Below, piece by piece: positions 52,897 through 62,488 of a DNA stretch of 64,000 nt. Under the pieces are notes generated by a model, which saw only the letters and a program-made list of their open reading frames with translations, did no database searches and was not told the origin of the DNA. The DNA is from JBBDSU01 sp040904825. GTDB taxonomy: Bacteria; Actinomycetota; Nitriliruptoria; Nitriliruptorales; Nitriliruptoraceae. The first letter of the stretch is position 1; each line of letters starts with the position of its first letter. The stretch spans positions 1-64,000 of the forward strand of contig JBBDSU010000060.1 in NCBI GenBank assembly GCA_040904825.1, given 5' to 3'. The position numbers were made by a program, and so were the translations under genes.

Positions 52897-53658
52897 GTGA
52901 CCGTCACCGCTGCTTCAGCGACCACCGAGATCGTGATGTTCTGGGTGTTCTCAGTGATGGCCCTCGGGTCCGCTCTGGCCGTCATTTCGCTGCGCAACAT
53001 CGTCCATGGCGCCCTGATGCTGGTCATCAACCTGCTCGCGATCGCAGGGCTGTATTTGACCCTGGAAAGTTCGTTCCTTTCGATCATCCAGGTACTGGTG
53101 TACGCCGGCGCGATTATGGTCCTGTTCCTGTTCGTGATCATGCTGCTCGGCGTCGATCGAGACGATCTGCTGGTCTCCAAAGGGCTGCGGACCAAAGTGC
53201 TCGCGATCGCCGGCGCTGCGGTGCTGTCGGGTGCACTGCTGCTGGCGTTCGTCGGCCCCTACACCGGCGAAGCCGCTGTGTGTGGCAACGACGTCGCATC
53301 GTCGACAGGTCAGGTCAATTGCCGGGGGCTGGCAGAGGTCTTGGGTGACGACACGTCAGGGGTCGCCTTCCTGGGCATGAGGCTGTTCACCCGCTACACG
53401 CTGTCGTTCGAGCTTGCCGCGCTGCTGTTGACCGTCGCCACGATTGGTGCGGTCATCCTGGCCCGCCGTAACGATCTCGAACCTGAAGATCTCGATACGG
53501 ATCCTCAAGGTTCACCCGACGATGACGATCTTGACGCTGACGCCGTCTCGACTGCCGACACGGCCTCGATCGTCGCTGACGCAGAACCCGACGATCGAGA
53601 CTCCCGCTCGCGAACCCGGCGTGACGGCGCGGACGCCGTCCCGAGCAGGGAGGACTGA
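52897..53658 (+). CDS. nuoJ: NADH-quinone oxidoreductase subunit J with acidic C-terminus
   Basis: A 253-aa membrane subunit with five helices, including the pi-bulge helix region VLVYAGAIMVLFLFVIMLLG. The core ends near residue 190 with GAVILARR. The remaining ~60 residues are strongly acidic (PDDDDLDADAVSTADTAS..) and probably cytoplasmic. The GTG start abuts nuoI with no spacer. nuoK begins 2 bp after the stop. Confidence 0.93.
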   Translation: MTVTAASATTEIVMFWVFSVMALGSALAVISLRNIVHGALMLVINLLAIAGLYLTLESSFLSIIQVLVYAGAIMVLFLFVIMLLGVDRDDLLVSKGLRTKVLAIAGAAVLSGALLLAFVGPYTGEAAVCGNDVASSTGQVNCRGLAEVLGDDTSGVAFLGMRLFTRYTLSFELAALLLTVATIGAVILARRNDLEPEDLDTDPQGSPDDDDLDADAVSTADTASIVADAEPDDRDSRSRTRRDGADAVPSRED

Positions 53659-53660
53659 CC

Positions 53661-53960
53661 ATGGCGATCGGCTCATACTTCTTGCTCTCAGGCCTGCTGT
53701 TCACGGTCGGCCTCGTTGGCGTGCTTCTGCGCCGCAACGTCATCGTGGTGTTCATGTGTGTCGAGCTCATGTTGAACGCCGTGAACCTGACATTGGCGGC
53801 TGCCGCTCGCATGTGGGCGGGCCCCGATGGCCAGGTCTTTGTGTTCTTCGTCATCGTCGTCGCGGCTGCCGAAGTCGTGGTCGGACTGGCACTGCTCGTC
53901 AACCTCTACTTCCGACGCGGGACGCTCGATATCGACGTTCCCCAACTGTTGAGGTCGTGA
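53661..53960 (+). CDS. nuoK: NADH-quinone oxidoreductase subunit K
   Basis: A 99-aa subunit of three helices, the smallest antiporter-like core piece. It has the motif VVFMCVELMLNAVNLTL with the conserved membrane glutamate, and VFFVIVVAAAEVVVGLAL with the second. Length and motifs are normal. nuoL starts 1 bp after the stop. Confidence 0.96.
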   Translation: MAIGSYFLLSGLLFTVGLVGVLLRRNVIVVFMCVELMLNAVNLTLAAAARMWAGPDGQVFVFFVIVVAAAEVVVGLALLVNLYFRRGTLDIDVPQLLRS

Positions 53961-53961
53961 C

Positions 53962-55905
53962 GTGACGATCCTCGCCGCGCAAGCAGCACAGGCCAACGAG
54001 GTCGTGACCGCGACGTCTGGGTTAGTCGGACTCGCCTGGCTCATCCCCGTGATACCGCTCGCTGGGTTCGTGCTGGTACTTGTGGCCAAGCAGTGGCTCG
54101 GCGACGACACCGACCGTATTGCGGTCGGTGCGAGCGCCGTGACCTTCCTGTTGGCGATTGGCGTCGCGATCACAGTCATCACCGAGCCGGCGACCTACTT
54201 GCGCCCGATGCCGACCTGGATTTCGGTTGGGGGACTTGACGTCACCTTCGAGCTGCTCATCGATCAGCTCACGGCGGTCATGCTGCTGGTGGTCACCGGT
54301 GTCGGGTTCCTCGTCCACCTCTATTCGGTGGGATACATGCAGGGCGACGAGCGGTATCCACGCTTCTTCGCCTACCTGAACCTGTTCCTCGCCTCAATGC
54401 TGGTGCTGGTCCTCGGATCGAACCTGCTGACGTTGTTCCTCGGCTGGGAGCTGGTTGGGCTGTCGAGCTACCTCTTGATCGGTTTCTGGTTCGAGAAGGG
54501 CGAGTACGCGACCGCGGCGAAAAAGGCATTCATCACCAACCGGGTCGGCGATGTCTCGTTCATGGTTGCGATGTTCCTGGCGTTCGCAATGTTCGGAACG
54601 CTGGACATCCTGGGGGTGATCGATGGGGCCGCGACAGCGTCCACTTCGACCGCGACGGCGTTGACACTGTTGCTGCTTGGTGGCGCCGTCGCCAAGTCGG
54701 CGCAGATCCCGTTGTACGTGTGGCTGCCAGACGCCATGGCCGGCCCGACCCCCGTGTCGGCGCTCATCCACGCGGCGACCATGGTGACCGCCGGTGTCTA
54801 CCTGATGGTGAGGATGTCGCCGGTGGTCGTCGGCAGTGTTGAGGCAATGACACTGATCGCCTGGATCGGGGCGCTGACAGCACTGATGGCGGCGCTGATC
54901 GCGCTGCGTCAAGACGACATCAAGAAGATCTTGGCCTACTCGACGGTCTCGCAGCTCGGATTCATGTTCATCGGTGTGGGTGTCGGCGCGTTCCGCGAAA
55001 GCATCTTCCACCTGGTGACCCACGCGTTCTTCAAGGGACTGTTGTTCCTCGCAGCAGGGTCGGTGATGCACGCGATGGCCAATCGGACTGACGTATGGCA
55101 GATGGGTGGCCTGCGCAAAGCCATGCCCGTCACCTTCTGGACATCAGCGGTTGCGACCGCAGCGATCGCCGGAGTCCCACCCTTGGCAGGGTTCTTCTCC
55201 AAGGACCAGATCCTCACCGAGGCGTATCTGCACGGCTTCGGTGGCGTGTGGCTCGTCGGGCTTGTTTCTGCGGTGTTGACCGCCTTCTACATGACCCGCT
55301 GGTTCCTGCTGACGTTCTGGGGCGAGCCGCGGTATCCCGCCGAGGTGCATCCCCACGAATCGCCCCGCACGATGACCACACCGTTGATCGTGTTGGGCGT
55401 GTTGTCCGCTGTCGGGGGATTGGCGCTCAACCCGGTGCATGACGGGCCGCTCTACCGCTTCCTTGGACCCAGTGTCGCCGATGTCTCCGCGCTGGGATTC
55501 ACGCCAGCAGGTCCGCTCACCGAAGCCGTGTTGATTCCGCTGGCAATCGTGGCCGCCGTGCTCGGCATCGGCCTTGCCTGGTGGGCGTACGCGATTCGAG
55601 ATGTCTCACAAGGCAGGCTTTCCGAACCACTGCGTGGACGCCTCGCCGAATTGTTCGAACGGAAGTTCTTCGTCGATGAACTCTACGGCGCGGTCTTCGT
55701 CAGCTTCGGGGGAGCGGTGGCCCGAGGTGCGGCCTGGTTCGATCGGCGAGTCATTGATGGGCTCGTCAACGGAACGGCGGCGGCAACCATGACAGTGGCC
55801 CGCTCCAGCCGCCGGGCACAGACCGGTGTCCTGCGTACCTACGTCGCGGTGATGGTCGCCGGCGCGCTCGCGCTCGTCGTCTATCTGCTGCTCCGGGTGG
55901 TCTGA
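53962..55905 (+). CDS. nuoL: NADH-quinone oxidoreductase subunit L
   Basis: A 647-aa antiporter-like proton-pumping subunit with about 16 helices and the C-terminal amphipathic lateral helix. Recognised by FLGWELVGLSSYLLIGFWFEK, LYVWLPDAMAGPTPVSALIHAATMV in pieces, DDIKKILAYSTVSQLGFMF and HAFFKGLLFL. The membrane-domain Glu and Lys residues of the proton path (WELVGL; DIKKILAYST) are present. The start is GTG 53962. Confidence 0.95.
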   Translation: MTILAAQAAQANEVVTATSGLVGLAWLIPVIPLAGFVLVLVAKQWLGDDTDRIAVGASAVTFLLAIGVAITVITEPATYLRPMPTWISVGGLDVTFELLIDQLTAVMLLVVTGVGFLVHLYSVGYMQGDERYPRFFAYLNLFLASMLVLVLGSNLLTLFLGWELVGLSSYLLIGFWFEKGEYATAAKKAFITNRVGDVSFMVAMFLAFAMFGTLDILGVIDGAATASTSTATALTLLLLGGAVAKSAQIPLYVWLPDAMAGPTPVSALIHAATMVTAGVYLMVRMSPVVVGSVEAMTLIAWIGALTALMAALIALRQDDIKKILAYSTVSQLGFMFIGVGVGAFRESIFHLVTHAFFKGLLFLAAGSVMHAMANRTDVWQMGGLRKAMPVTFWTSAVATAAIAGVPPLAGFFSKDQILTEAYLHGFGGVWLVGLVSAVLTAFYMTRWFLLTFWGEPRYPAEVHPHESPRTMTTPLIVLGVLSAVGGLALNPVHDGPLYRFLGPSVADVSALGFTPAGPLTEAVLIPLAIVAAVLGIGLAWWAYAIRDVSQGRLSEPLRGRLAELFERKFFVDELYGAVFVSFGGAVARGAAWFDRRVIDGLVNGTAAATMTVARSSRRAQTGVLRTYVAVMVAGALALVVYLLLRVV

Positions 55906-55908
55906 CCC

Positions 55909-57381
55909 ATGGGTCTTGTGACACTCACTGTGTTCCTGCCGCTGGCCGGCGCCCTTGTCCTTGCGGTGAACCGATGGTCGATTCGATCGGCACAGATGAT
56001 CGCGATGGCAACAGCGCTGGCCGCCTTTGCGGCGGCGATCGCCCTGTTTGTTGCCTTCGATCTGTCCAACCCTGGCTTGCAGTTGGCCGAAGAGTGGACC
56101 TGGATTCCAGCGATCGGGGCGTCAGCCTCCTTCGCGGTGGACGGCGTCAGCCTCGCGTTGATGCTGCTGACGACGTTCCTGACGCCACTGATCCTGTTGG
56201 CGTCGTGGGACACCATTGCCGATCGGCCGCGGGGATATCTCATCGCCTTCCTCGTGCTGGAAGCAGCGACGCTGGGAGTGTTCGCCGCCACCGACCTGCT
56301 GTTGTTCTACGTCTTCTTCGAATTCAGTCTCGTTCCGATGTACCTGATCATCGGCGTATGGGGCGGTGCCCAACGGCGCTATGCCGCCGTCAAGTTCTTC
56401 CTGTACACGCTGCTCGGCGGACTTGTGATGCTGGTGGCCATCCTGTGGCTGCAAGCTCAATCTGGTTCGTTCGCCTACGAGGCGGTCCGCCAACTGACGC
56501 TGGGAGACGAAGCGCAGCGATGGCTGTTCGCCGCTTTCCTGCTGGCGTTCGCAGTCAAGGTCCCGGTCTTTCCGCTGCATACGTGGCTGCCTGACGCCCA
56601 CACCGAGGCGCCCACAGGTGGGTCGGTGTTCCTGGCCGGTGTGCTCCTCAAGCTCGGAACATTCGGCCTGCTGCGCTACGCGCTGCCGTTTTTCCCGGAT
56701 GCCACCGTCGAGTTCGCCCCGTGGCTCTTAGGGCTGGCGGTCGTGGGCATCCTCTACGGCGGGATCGTCGCACTGATGCAAGACGACATCAAGAAGCTGG
56801 TGGCGTACTCCTCGGTGAGCCACATGGGCTTCGTCGTCCTGGGCTTGTTTGCGCTCAATGCCACGGCAACCTCGGCGTCGGTCGTCCAGATGGTCAACCA
56901 CGGGCTCTCCACCGGGGCGCTGTTCCTGCTCATCGGGTTCCTCTACGAGCGGCGCCACACGCGACAGATCGCGGCGTTCGGTGGACTCGCCCGTCAAGTA
57001 CCGGTGATGGCGGGCCTGTGGCTCGTGGTTGCCTTGTCGTCCTTGGCCCTGCCGGGTCTCAACGGTTTCGTCGGAGAGTTCCCCATCTTGCTCGGAACCT
57101 TCGGCGTGAACCGGACGGCTGCCGTCTTGGCAGCATTCGGCGCGGTGCTGGCGGCCCTCTACCTGCTGTGGTCCTACCAGCGCATCTTCCACGGCCCACT
57201 GGAAGGGGCTGACAACGCGAACACGCTCGATCTCAAAGTTCGCGAGGTGTGGGTGCTGGTGCCGCTGGTGGCGGTCATCATCGCGATCGGCCTCTACCCG
57301 AAACCGTTGTATGACCTGGTCGAGCCATCGGTCGATCGGGTCCTGACCCAAATGGCTGACGACACCGGAGGCTCACGATGA
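55909..57381 (+). CDS. nuoM: NADH-quinone oxidoreductase subunit M
   Basis: A 490-aa antiporter-like subunit with about 14 helices. Key motifs: LLFYVFFEFSLVPMYLIIG with the conserved Glu, PVFPLHTWLPDAHTEAPT, DDIKKLVAYSSVSHMGFV and the late GLNGFVGEFPILLG. Length is typical. ATG 55909 lies 3 bp after nuoL, and the stop overlaps nuoN by 4 bp. Confidence 0.95.
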   Translation: MGLVTLTVFLPLAGALVLAVNRWSIRSAQMIAMATALAAFAAAIALFVAFDLSNPGLQLAEEWTWIPAIGASASFAVDGVSLALMLLTTFLTPLILLASWDTIADRPRGYLIAFLVLEAATLGVFAATDLLLFYVFFEFSLVPMYLIIGVWGGAQRRYAAVKFFLYTLLGGLVMLVAILWLQAQSGSFAYEAVRQLTLGDEAQRWLFAAFLLAFAVKVPVFPLHTWLPDAHTEAPTGGSVFLAGVLLKLGTFGLLRYALPFFPDATVEFAPWLLGLAVVGILYGGIVALMQDDIKKLVAYSSVSHMGFVVLGLFALNATATSASVVQMVNHGLSTGALFLLIGFLYERRHTRQIAAFGGLARQVPVMAGLWLVVALSSLALPGLNGFVGEFPILLGTFGVNRTAAVLAAFGAVLAALYLLWSYQRIFHGPLEGADNANTLDLKVREVWVLVPLVAVIIAIGLYPKPLYDLVEPSVDRVLTQMADDTGGSR

Positions 57382-59033
57382 CGGTGTGGTCTGCGCATGG
57401 CTTCGTCGCCACGACATCACTCGTCGACATTCAGTGGGCAGCGATTGCCCCTGAACTGCCGCCAACCGTGGCAGCGCTCGTGCTGCTGCTGGTCGCCATC
57501 GCACGGACGCGCCCGATGCTGGTCGCCGGACCGGTCGCCGCGGCAGGTGTGGCGGCGGGAGTGTGGATGATCACTTCCGGGCACGCGTTCGCGGGAGGCA
57601 TCACCGTCGCCTTGGCCGTCGCACTGCCCGCGCTGGTCGCTGCGTTCCCCGGACGCCAGACGCTCGTGCAGGCTTGGGGCGCGGCGCTGTCGCTCGTGGC
57701 GGCCCTCGCACTGACCCTGTGGCAGATCACCGGCGTCGTTGGCGTGGAAGGTTCGGCATCGATTGCCGCCGAAGTGGCGTTCGCTGGGTCCTTGGCCAAT
57801 GACGGGATTGCGTTCTTCGCCCGGCTGACCGTCTACCTGACGGCATTGATCGTCATCCCGCTGGGGTATGGCTATCTCAACGACCGGCGCATCAACCGCG
57901 CCGAAGTCGAATCACTGATCCTGCTGGCATCCGTCGGATTTGTTGCGCTGGCGACAGCCAACGACCTCATCACCATGTTCGTTGCGCTTGAGGTCGCCTC
58001 GCTGGCGCTGTACGTGCTGGCAGGTTTGGCGCGGCGGGACCGACGCTCGCAAGAAGCCTCGCTGAAGTATTTCGTGATGGGCGCTGTCGCCTCAGCCATC
58101 CTGCTCTACGGCATGGCGCTGGTCTACGTGGCGACCGGAAGCGTCGATTTGGCTGTCATCGGCGGCACGATCGGGTTGGCGACTACGCCCCGAATGGTGG
58201 CAGTGCTCGGTTTGGCGCTGATGACCGTCGGCATCGGGTTCAAGATTGCGCTGGCGCCTTTCCACCTGTGGGTCGCTGACGTCTATCAGGGCTCGCCGAC
58301 GAACATCACGGCGTTCATGGCGGCGGCGACGAAGGCCGCCGGATTCGCTGTGGTGCTGCGCCTCTACCTGGTCGCGTTCCCGTCGTTTGCGTCGCTGTGG
58401 GTCCCTGTGCTGGCGACACTGGCTGCGGCATCGATGGTGTACGGGGCGTATCTGGCGCTGGTGCAGTCCGACATCAAGCGCATGCTCGCCTTTTCATCGA
58501 TCACCCATGCCGGGTACGCGACGATCGGCGTGGTCGCCAACAGCGAGGCGGGGTTGTCGGCAACCCTGTGGTATCTGCTGACGTATGCGGTTGCGACGCT
58601 CGGCGCCTTCGGATGCGTGGTGGCTGTCGAGCGCCGGCGGCGCGGCGAAGTGACCCTGCTCGACCTGCGCGGGCTGGGACGCAGTTCTCCAGCATTGGCG
58701 GGGATGCTGAGCCTGTGCCTGCTGTCGCTGGCAGGCATACCTCTGACTGCCGGCTTTGTCGGCAAGCTGGTTGTCTTCCAGGCAGGCATCGCTGCCGGGC
58801 TCACCTGGCTGGTGGTGATCGGTATCGCGAGCAGTATTGTTGCCGCGTTCTTCTACCTGCGGATTGCGGGCACGATGTTCCTCGAAGAACCCGATGTCGC
58901 CCGAGGCCTGCCAGTGGTCACGTCAGGGCTGTCGTTTGGCGTCGCCATCTCGGCAGCGCTCGTCGCCTACCTAGGTGTGCAGCCGCAGGTACTCATTGAC
59001 CTCGCATCTGCTGCCGCTGTGCTGGCCAGGTGA
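57378..59033 (+). CDS. nuoN: NADH-quinone oxidoreductase subunit N
   Basis: A 551-aa antiporter-like subunit with about 14 helices. It has ITMFVALEVASLALYVLAGL with the conserved Glu, APFHLWVADVYQGSPTNITA, SDIKRMLAFSSITHAGY and LAGIPLTAGFVGKL. It ends the 14-gene nuoA-N operon. Its stop overlaps the start of the polyprenyl synthase gene, tying quinone-tail synthesis to complex I expression. Confidence 0.95.
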   Translation: MTVWSAHGFVATTSLVDIQWAAIAPELPPTVAALVLLLVAIARTRPMLVAGPVAAAGVAAGVWMITSGHAFAGGITVALAVALPALVAAFPGRQTLVQAWGAALSLVAALALTLWQITGVVGVEGSASIAAEVAFAGSLANDGIAFFARLTVYLTALIVIPLGYGYLNDRRINRAEVESLILLASVGFVALATANDLITMFVALEVASLALYVLAGLARRDRRSQEASLKYFVMGAVASAILLYGMALVYVATGSVDLAVIGGTIGLATTPRMVAVLGLALMTVGIGFKIALAPFHLWVADVYQGSPTNITAFMAAATKAAGFAVVLRLYLVAFPSFASLWVPVLATLAAASMVYGAYLALVQSDIKRMLAFSSITHAGYATIGVVANSEAGLSATLWYLLTYAVATLGAFGCVVAVERRRRGEVTLLDLRGLGRSSPALAGMLSLCLLSLAGIPLTAGFVGKLVVFQAGIAAGLTWLVVIGIASSIVAAFFYLRIAGTMFLEEPDVARGLPVVTSGLSFGVAISAALVAYLGVQPQVLIDLASAAAVLAR

Positions 59034-60076
59034 TGACATCCCCGGCGCCCATCCAGCCACGCGCCGCACGGTTGACGATTCCCGCGCCCGTGCTCAAGGA
59101 ACTCGAGGCCGACGGACTGCGCGTCACGGGCATCCTCGAAGCAGTCGAAGTCAAGCTGCAGGCGCAAGTGGCATCGTCGCATGCGTTTGTCGACCAGGCG
59201 GCGCGCTATCTCATAGCCGCCGGTGGCAAGCGCTATCGGCCACTACTGGTCGCGCTGACGGGGCATCTCGGTGATCCCGACCGGCACGAACTTGTGGACG
59301 CCGCCGTGATCGTGGAGCTGGTTCATCTGGCGACGCTCTATCACGACGATGTCATCGACGAGGCGCCCGCACGCCGGGGGTCCCCATCTGCGAATTCGCG
59401 GTGGGACAACACCGTCGCCATCCTCACCGGCGACTATCTGTTTGCTCGGGCGTCGGAAGTCTCGGCTGACCTGGGCGTGGACGTGACGCGCATCATGGCG
59501 CGGACCTTGGCGCGACTGTGTGAGGGTCAGATCGCCGAAGTACAGGCGTCGATTGGTGCGCTGCCAGCGGATGTTCCGGTGCTCCCCGCGACCCGCGACC
59601 ACTACCTCGAGGTCATCTCCGGCAAGACCGCCTCGCTCATCGAAACGTCCTGCCGCTACGGCGCGCTGCTCAGCGGGGTCGCCGCCGACGGTGTGACGGC
59701 CGCCGCTGCGTACGGCTGGAACGTCGGCATGGCGTTCCAGGTATCCGACGATGTCCTCGACATCGCGGCTGACCATGAAGATTCCGGCAAGACTCCTGGC
59801 ACCGACTTGCTCGAAGGGGTGCGGACCCTGCCAGTGTTGATTGCGCTTGAGTTCGACGACGGAGAGCTTGCGTCGCTGCTTGACGGCCCGCTCGACGATG
59901 ACGAACTGACGCGTGCATTGGAGCTGTTGCGCGCATCGGACGCGTTGGATGCCGCGCGAGAAGTTGCGGCGGCCTACGTGGCGACCGCCGTGCAACATCT
60001 CGAACCGTTCGGCGACAGGCCGGTTGCGCGAGCGTTGAAGCGCCTGGCCGCCTACGCGCTCGACCGGGCGGCCTGA
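59030..60076 (+). CDS. Polyprenyl diphosphate synthase (menaquinone tail)
   Basis: A 347-aa trans-prenyltransferase that elongates FPP/GGPP with IPP. The first Asp-rich motif is LYHDDVIDE (about 104-111), the second QVSDDVLDIA (about 225). GGKRYRPLLV and EVISGKTASLIETS are typical of long-chain synthases. Coupled to nuoN (start GTG 59030 or ATG 59033). In mycobacteria a homologue (grcC1, Rv0562) follows menJ, and here nuoA-N lies between. Chain length cannot be read with certainty, but the menaquinone context makes C40-C50 likely. Confidence 0.92.
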   Translation: MMTSPAPIQPRAARLTIPAPVLKELEADGLRVTGILEAVEVKLQAQVASSHAFVDQAARYLIAAGGKRYRPLLVALTGHLGDPDRHELVDAAVIVELVHLATLYHDDVIDEAPARRGSPSANSRWDNTVAILTGDYLFARASEVSADLGVDVTRIMARTLARLCEGQIAEVQASIGALPADVPVLPATRDHYLEVISGKTASLIETSCRYGALLSGVAADGVTAAAAYGWNVGMAFQVSDDVLDIAADHEDSGKTPGTDLLEGVRTLPVLIALEFDDGELASLLDGPLDDDELTRALELLRASDALDAAREVAAAYVATAVQHLEPFGDRPVARALKRLAAYALDRAA

Positions 60077-60081
60077 TCCCG

Positions 60082-60741
60082 GTGCGGTCACGGACAATTG
60101 CCGCCATAGTCGGGGCATTGGTCGTGACCGTGTGCATTGCGGCTGTCGAGGTTGCTGCGGTGCCAGCGACTCAACGGGTGGTAGCTCAGTCGGTGCGCGC
60201 GACGACAGACGTGGATGAGGTTGAGGTCCGATCGGTGGCGCGGCCGGCGATCTTCGACGTCGTCCGCGGCCGCGTGACCGATGTCAGCATCGACATAGCC
60301 GGGCTCGCTGTCGGACGTCTGAAGGTCGAGGCGGTGCGTATCGAGGTGCCTGAAGTCACGGGCTTGTTCTCGACACCGGGCATTCAAGGCCCGATCGCAT
60401 TCGACGTCGAGTTGACCGATACCGACGTGGAGTCCTGGTTGCGAGTGGTGGTGCCAGAGATCGCCCGACCTACCGTGCGCTTCGCTCAAAATGAAGTGAT
60501 CGTGTCAGATGAGCGTGTGCCTTTCGATGTCCGCGTCACCGTCGATATCGTCGACGGTGCCATCCAACTGATCCCGGGAGCGGGTGACCGCCGGCTGTGG
60601 AATTGGCTTGGTCTGGGCTTGGAATTGCCGCTGCCCGACGCCCTGCAGATCGACGAGGTGAGGTTAATCGATGGCCGTGCAACAGTGCGTGGCGCGAGCG
60701 CCTGCGTACTTGATGGTGACCGGCGTGTGGTGTGTTCCTGA
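60082..60741 (+). CDS. DUF2993 (LmeA-like) exported protein
   Basis: A 219-aa protein with one N-terminal hydrophobic segment (about 7-28, possible signal anchor) and the DUF2993 fold. The fold is seen as ARPAIFDVVRGRVTDVSIDI, VRIEVPEV and the late LGLELPLPDALQIDEVRLIDGRATVRG. The mycobacterial relative LmeA acts extracytoplasmically in lipoglycan maturation. Whether this protein does so is unknown. GTG 60082 lies 5 bp after the polyprenyl synthase, so it is probably co-transcribed. Confidence 0.8.
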   Translation: MRSRTIAAIVGALVVTVCIAAVEVAAVPATQRVVAQSVRATTDVDEVEVRSVARPAIFDVVRGRVTDVSIDIAGLAVGRLKVEAVRIEVPEVTGLFSTPGIQGPIAFDVELTDTDVESWLRVVVPEIARPTVRFAQNEVIVSDERVPFDVRVTVDIVDGAIQLIPGAGDRRLWNWLGLGLELPLPDALQIDEVRLIDGRATVRGASACVLDGDRRVVCS

Positions 60742-60753
60742 TCGGAAGCAACG

Positions 60754-61476
60754 ATGGCTGACGACGCGCGCCCCCTTGAGGATCTGTTGCATCCGTCGTG
60801 GGCAGAGGCACTCAAACCGGTTGAAGCCGACATTCGCAGGATGGGGGACTTTCTCAGAAAAGAGCAACGGGCGAAAAGGAGGTTCCTGCCTGCAGGCGAC
60901 CGTGTCTTCGCAGCATTTGCTTCAGCGCTGGATACGACCAGGGTCTTGATTGTTGGCCAAGACCCGTATCCCACGCCAGGACATGCCATCGGCTTGTCGT
61001 TTGCCGTCGCCGGTGTTGTCACGCCGGTGCCTCGCAGCCTCAACAACATCTTCCGGGAGTATGAGGATGACCTTGGGCTGCCGCCGCCGGCCAACGGTGA
61101 CTTGACACCATGGGTGGGGCAAGGGGTGCTGCTGCTCAACCGGTGTCTGACTGTCAGGCCGCGATCACCTGGATCCCACCGGGGCAAGGGCTGGGAAGTC
61201 ATCACCGATGCGGCCATCGACGCGCTGGTCGCTCGTCACGCCGCCGGCGCTCCACTTGTCGCAGTGCTGTGGGGGAGAGACGCTCAATCACTGACTCAGC
61301 GGTTGGCCGACGTGCCGATCGTCGCGTCGTCCCATCCCAGTCCGATGTCTGCTGACAGAGGGTTTTTCGGATCCCGGCCGTTCAGCCGGGTCAATGAGCT
61401 GCTGTCGCAGCAAGGCGCTGCAGCGGTCGACTGGCGCCTGCCTGGTGCCGCTGAAGTGAGCACTCCATCGCCGTAG
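60754..61476 (+). CDS. ung: Uracil-DNA glycosylase, family 1
   Basis: Removes uracil from DNA. The 240-aa protein has the water-activating motif VGQDPYPTPGHAIGLSFAV (Asp70), LLLNRCLTVRPRSPGSHRGKGW and the minor-groove loop SSHPSPMSADRGFFGSRPFS with catalytic His. The Pro at the position of the E. coli His in GQDPYH, and the surrounding PTPGHA, follow the actinobacterial form as I recall it from mycobacteria. The start is ATG 60754, 12 bp after DUF2993. It sits between two nuo clusters without an obvious functional link. Confidence 0.94.
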   Translation: MADDARPLEDLLHPSWAEALKPVEADIRRMGDFLRKEQRAKRRFLPAGDRVFAAFASALDTTRVLIVGQDPYPTPGHAIGLSFAVAGVVTPVPRSLNNIFREYEDDLGLPPPANGDLTPWVGQGVLLLNRCLTVRPRSPGSHRGKGWEVITDAAIDALVARHAAGAPLVAVLWGRDAQSLTQRLADVPIVASSHPSPMSADRGFFGSRPFSRVNELLSQQGAAAVDWRLPGAAEVSTPSP

Positions 61477-61489
61477 TGCAGGCCCGCCG

Positions 61490-61519
61490 TTGGGGGGACC
61501 TCCGGCAGGTTGCTAGCAT
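61490..61519 (+). promoter_or_regulatory. nuoA2: Putative promoter of the second nuo cluster
   Basis: TTGGGG (61490-61495) and TAGCAT (61514-61519) are separated by 18 bp, in the 103-bp gap between ung and nuoA2. A small inverted repeat GCCCGG-AA-CCGGGC (61530-61543) follows in the presumed leader. No Rex-like core is seen. By-eye match only. Confidence 0.38.
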
Positions 61520-61579
61520 CCCGTCCGCGGCCCGGAACCGGGCTGCCTCGCGCGGTGCGGGCCCACCAGGGAGGACCGG

Positions 61580-61963
61580 GTGACGTTCGAAGAACAGTAC
61601 GGCACGGTCGCCGTCCTGGTGCTGGTCGGCTGCGCGCTGTATGCGGTGATCATGTTGCTCAGCCGTGTCATGCGGCCATCGATACCGTCACCGCTGAAGT
61701 TGACGACCTATGAATGCGGTGTCGAAGCAGTCGGCGACGGCTGGTCGCAGATGAACATCCGTTACTACATCTTCGCATTCCTGTTCGTGATCTTCGATGT
61801 GGAAGCAGTGTTCCTCTTCCCGTGGGCCGTCATCGTGGGGGAATTGGACGCAACCACCACGCCGACAGCGTGGTACGCAGTCATCGCGATGTTCCTGTTC
61901 GTGTTCACCCTCCTTGAGGGTCTGGCGTACGCCTGGAAGAAGGGAGTCTTGCGATGGGAGTGA
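61580..61963 (+). CDS. nuoA2: Second NADH-quinone oxidoreductase-type subunit A
   Basis: A 127-aa NuoA paralogue with three helices and motifs KLTTYECGVEAVGDGWSQ, NIRYYIFAFLFVIFDVE and VFLFPWAVIVGEL. It is closer to the cyanobacterial/archaeal-type NuoA (YECGxxxxG..W) than the nuoA at 43576, suggesting an old paralogue and not a recent duplication. GTG 61580 follows GGGAGGA. Overlaps nuoB2 by 10 bp. Confidence 0.94.
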   Translation: MTFEEQYGTVAVLVLVGCALYAVIMLLSRVMRPSIPSPLKLTTYECGVEAVGDGWSQMNIRYYIFAFLFVIFDVEAVFLFPWAVIVGELDATTTPTAWYAVIAMFLFVFTLLEGLAYAWKKGVLRWE

Positions 61964-62487
61964 TGGATCGCGTCGAACTCCCCAAGCCGATCAAGTACGT
62001 CTTCAATTGGGGTCGCAAGTACTCCCTGTGGTGCTTCAACTTTGGTCTGGCGTGCTGCGCCATTGAGTTCATTGCTGCATCGACCTCGCGCCACGACTTC
62101 ATTCGACACGGCGTGATTCCGTTCGCGCACGGCCCACGCCAAGCAGACCTGCTCGTCGTCTCTGGAACGTTGACCGACAAGATGGCGCCAGCAGTCAAGC
62201 GCTTGTACGAAGAGATGCCGGAGCCCAAGTACGTCATCTCATTCGGGTCATGCTCCAACTGTGGTGGGCCGTACTGGGATTCGTATTCGGTGACCAAGGG
62301 TGTCGACCAGATCATCCCGGTCGATGTCTACGTGCCGGGCTGCCCGCCGCGCCCAGAGGCGCTCCTTGACGGCATCGTTGCACTCCAGGCGCGGATCCAG
62401 GGGGAATCGCTCAAAGACCGCATGGCACAGCGCCGTGTCGACCCGATCACCCTCGGGGCCGACACCCCGCTGGCGCTGGAGGGCTGA
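61954..62487 (+). CDS. nuoB2: Second NADH-quinone oxidoreductase-type subunit B
   Basis: A 177-aa NuoB paralogue. N2 cluster cysteines are in LACCAIEFI, GSCSNCGGPY and VPGCPPRPEALLDG. Its sequence differs clearly from nuoB (for example SRHDFIRHGVIPFAHGPRQADLL against SRFGMEVFRASPRQADLM in the first copy), so the copies are divergent. Begins MGVMDRVELPKPIKYV.., typical of the second actinobacterial nuo cluster. nuoC2 starts 1 bp after the stop. Confidence 0.94.
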   Translation: MGVMDRVELPKPIKYVFNWGRKYSLWCFNFGLACCAIEFIAASTSRHDFIRHGVIPFAHGPRQADLLVVSGTLTDKMAPAVKRLYEEMPEPKYVISFGSCSNCGGPYWDSYSVTKGVDQIIPVDVYVPGCPPRPEALLDGIVALQARIQGESLKDRMAQRRVDPITLGADTPLALEG

Positions 62488-62488
62488 C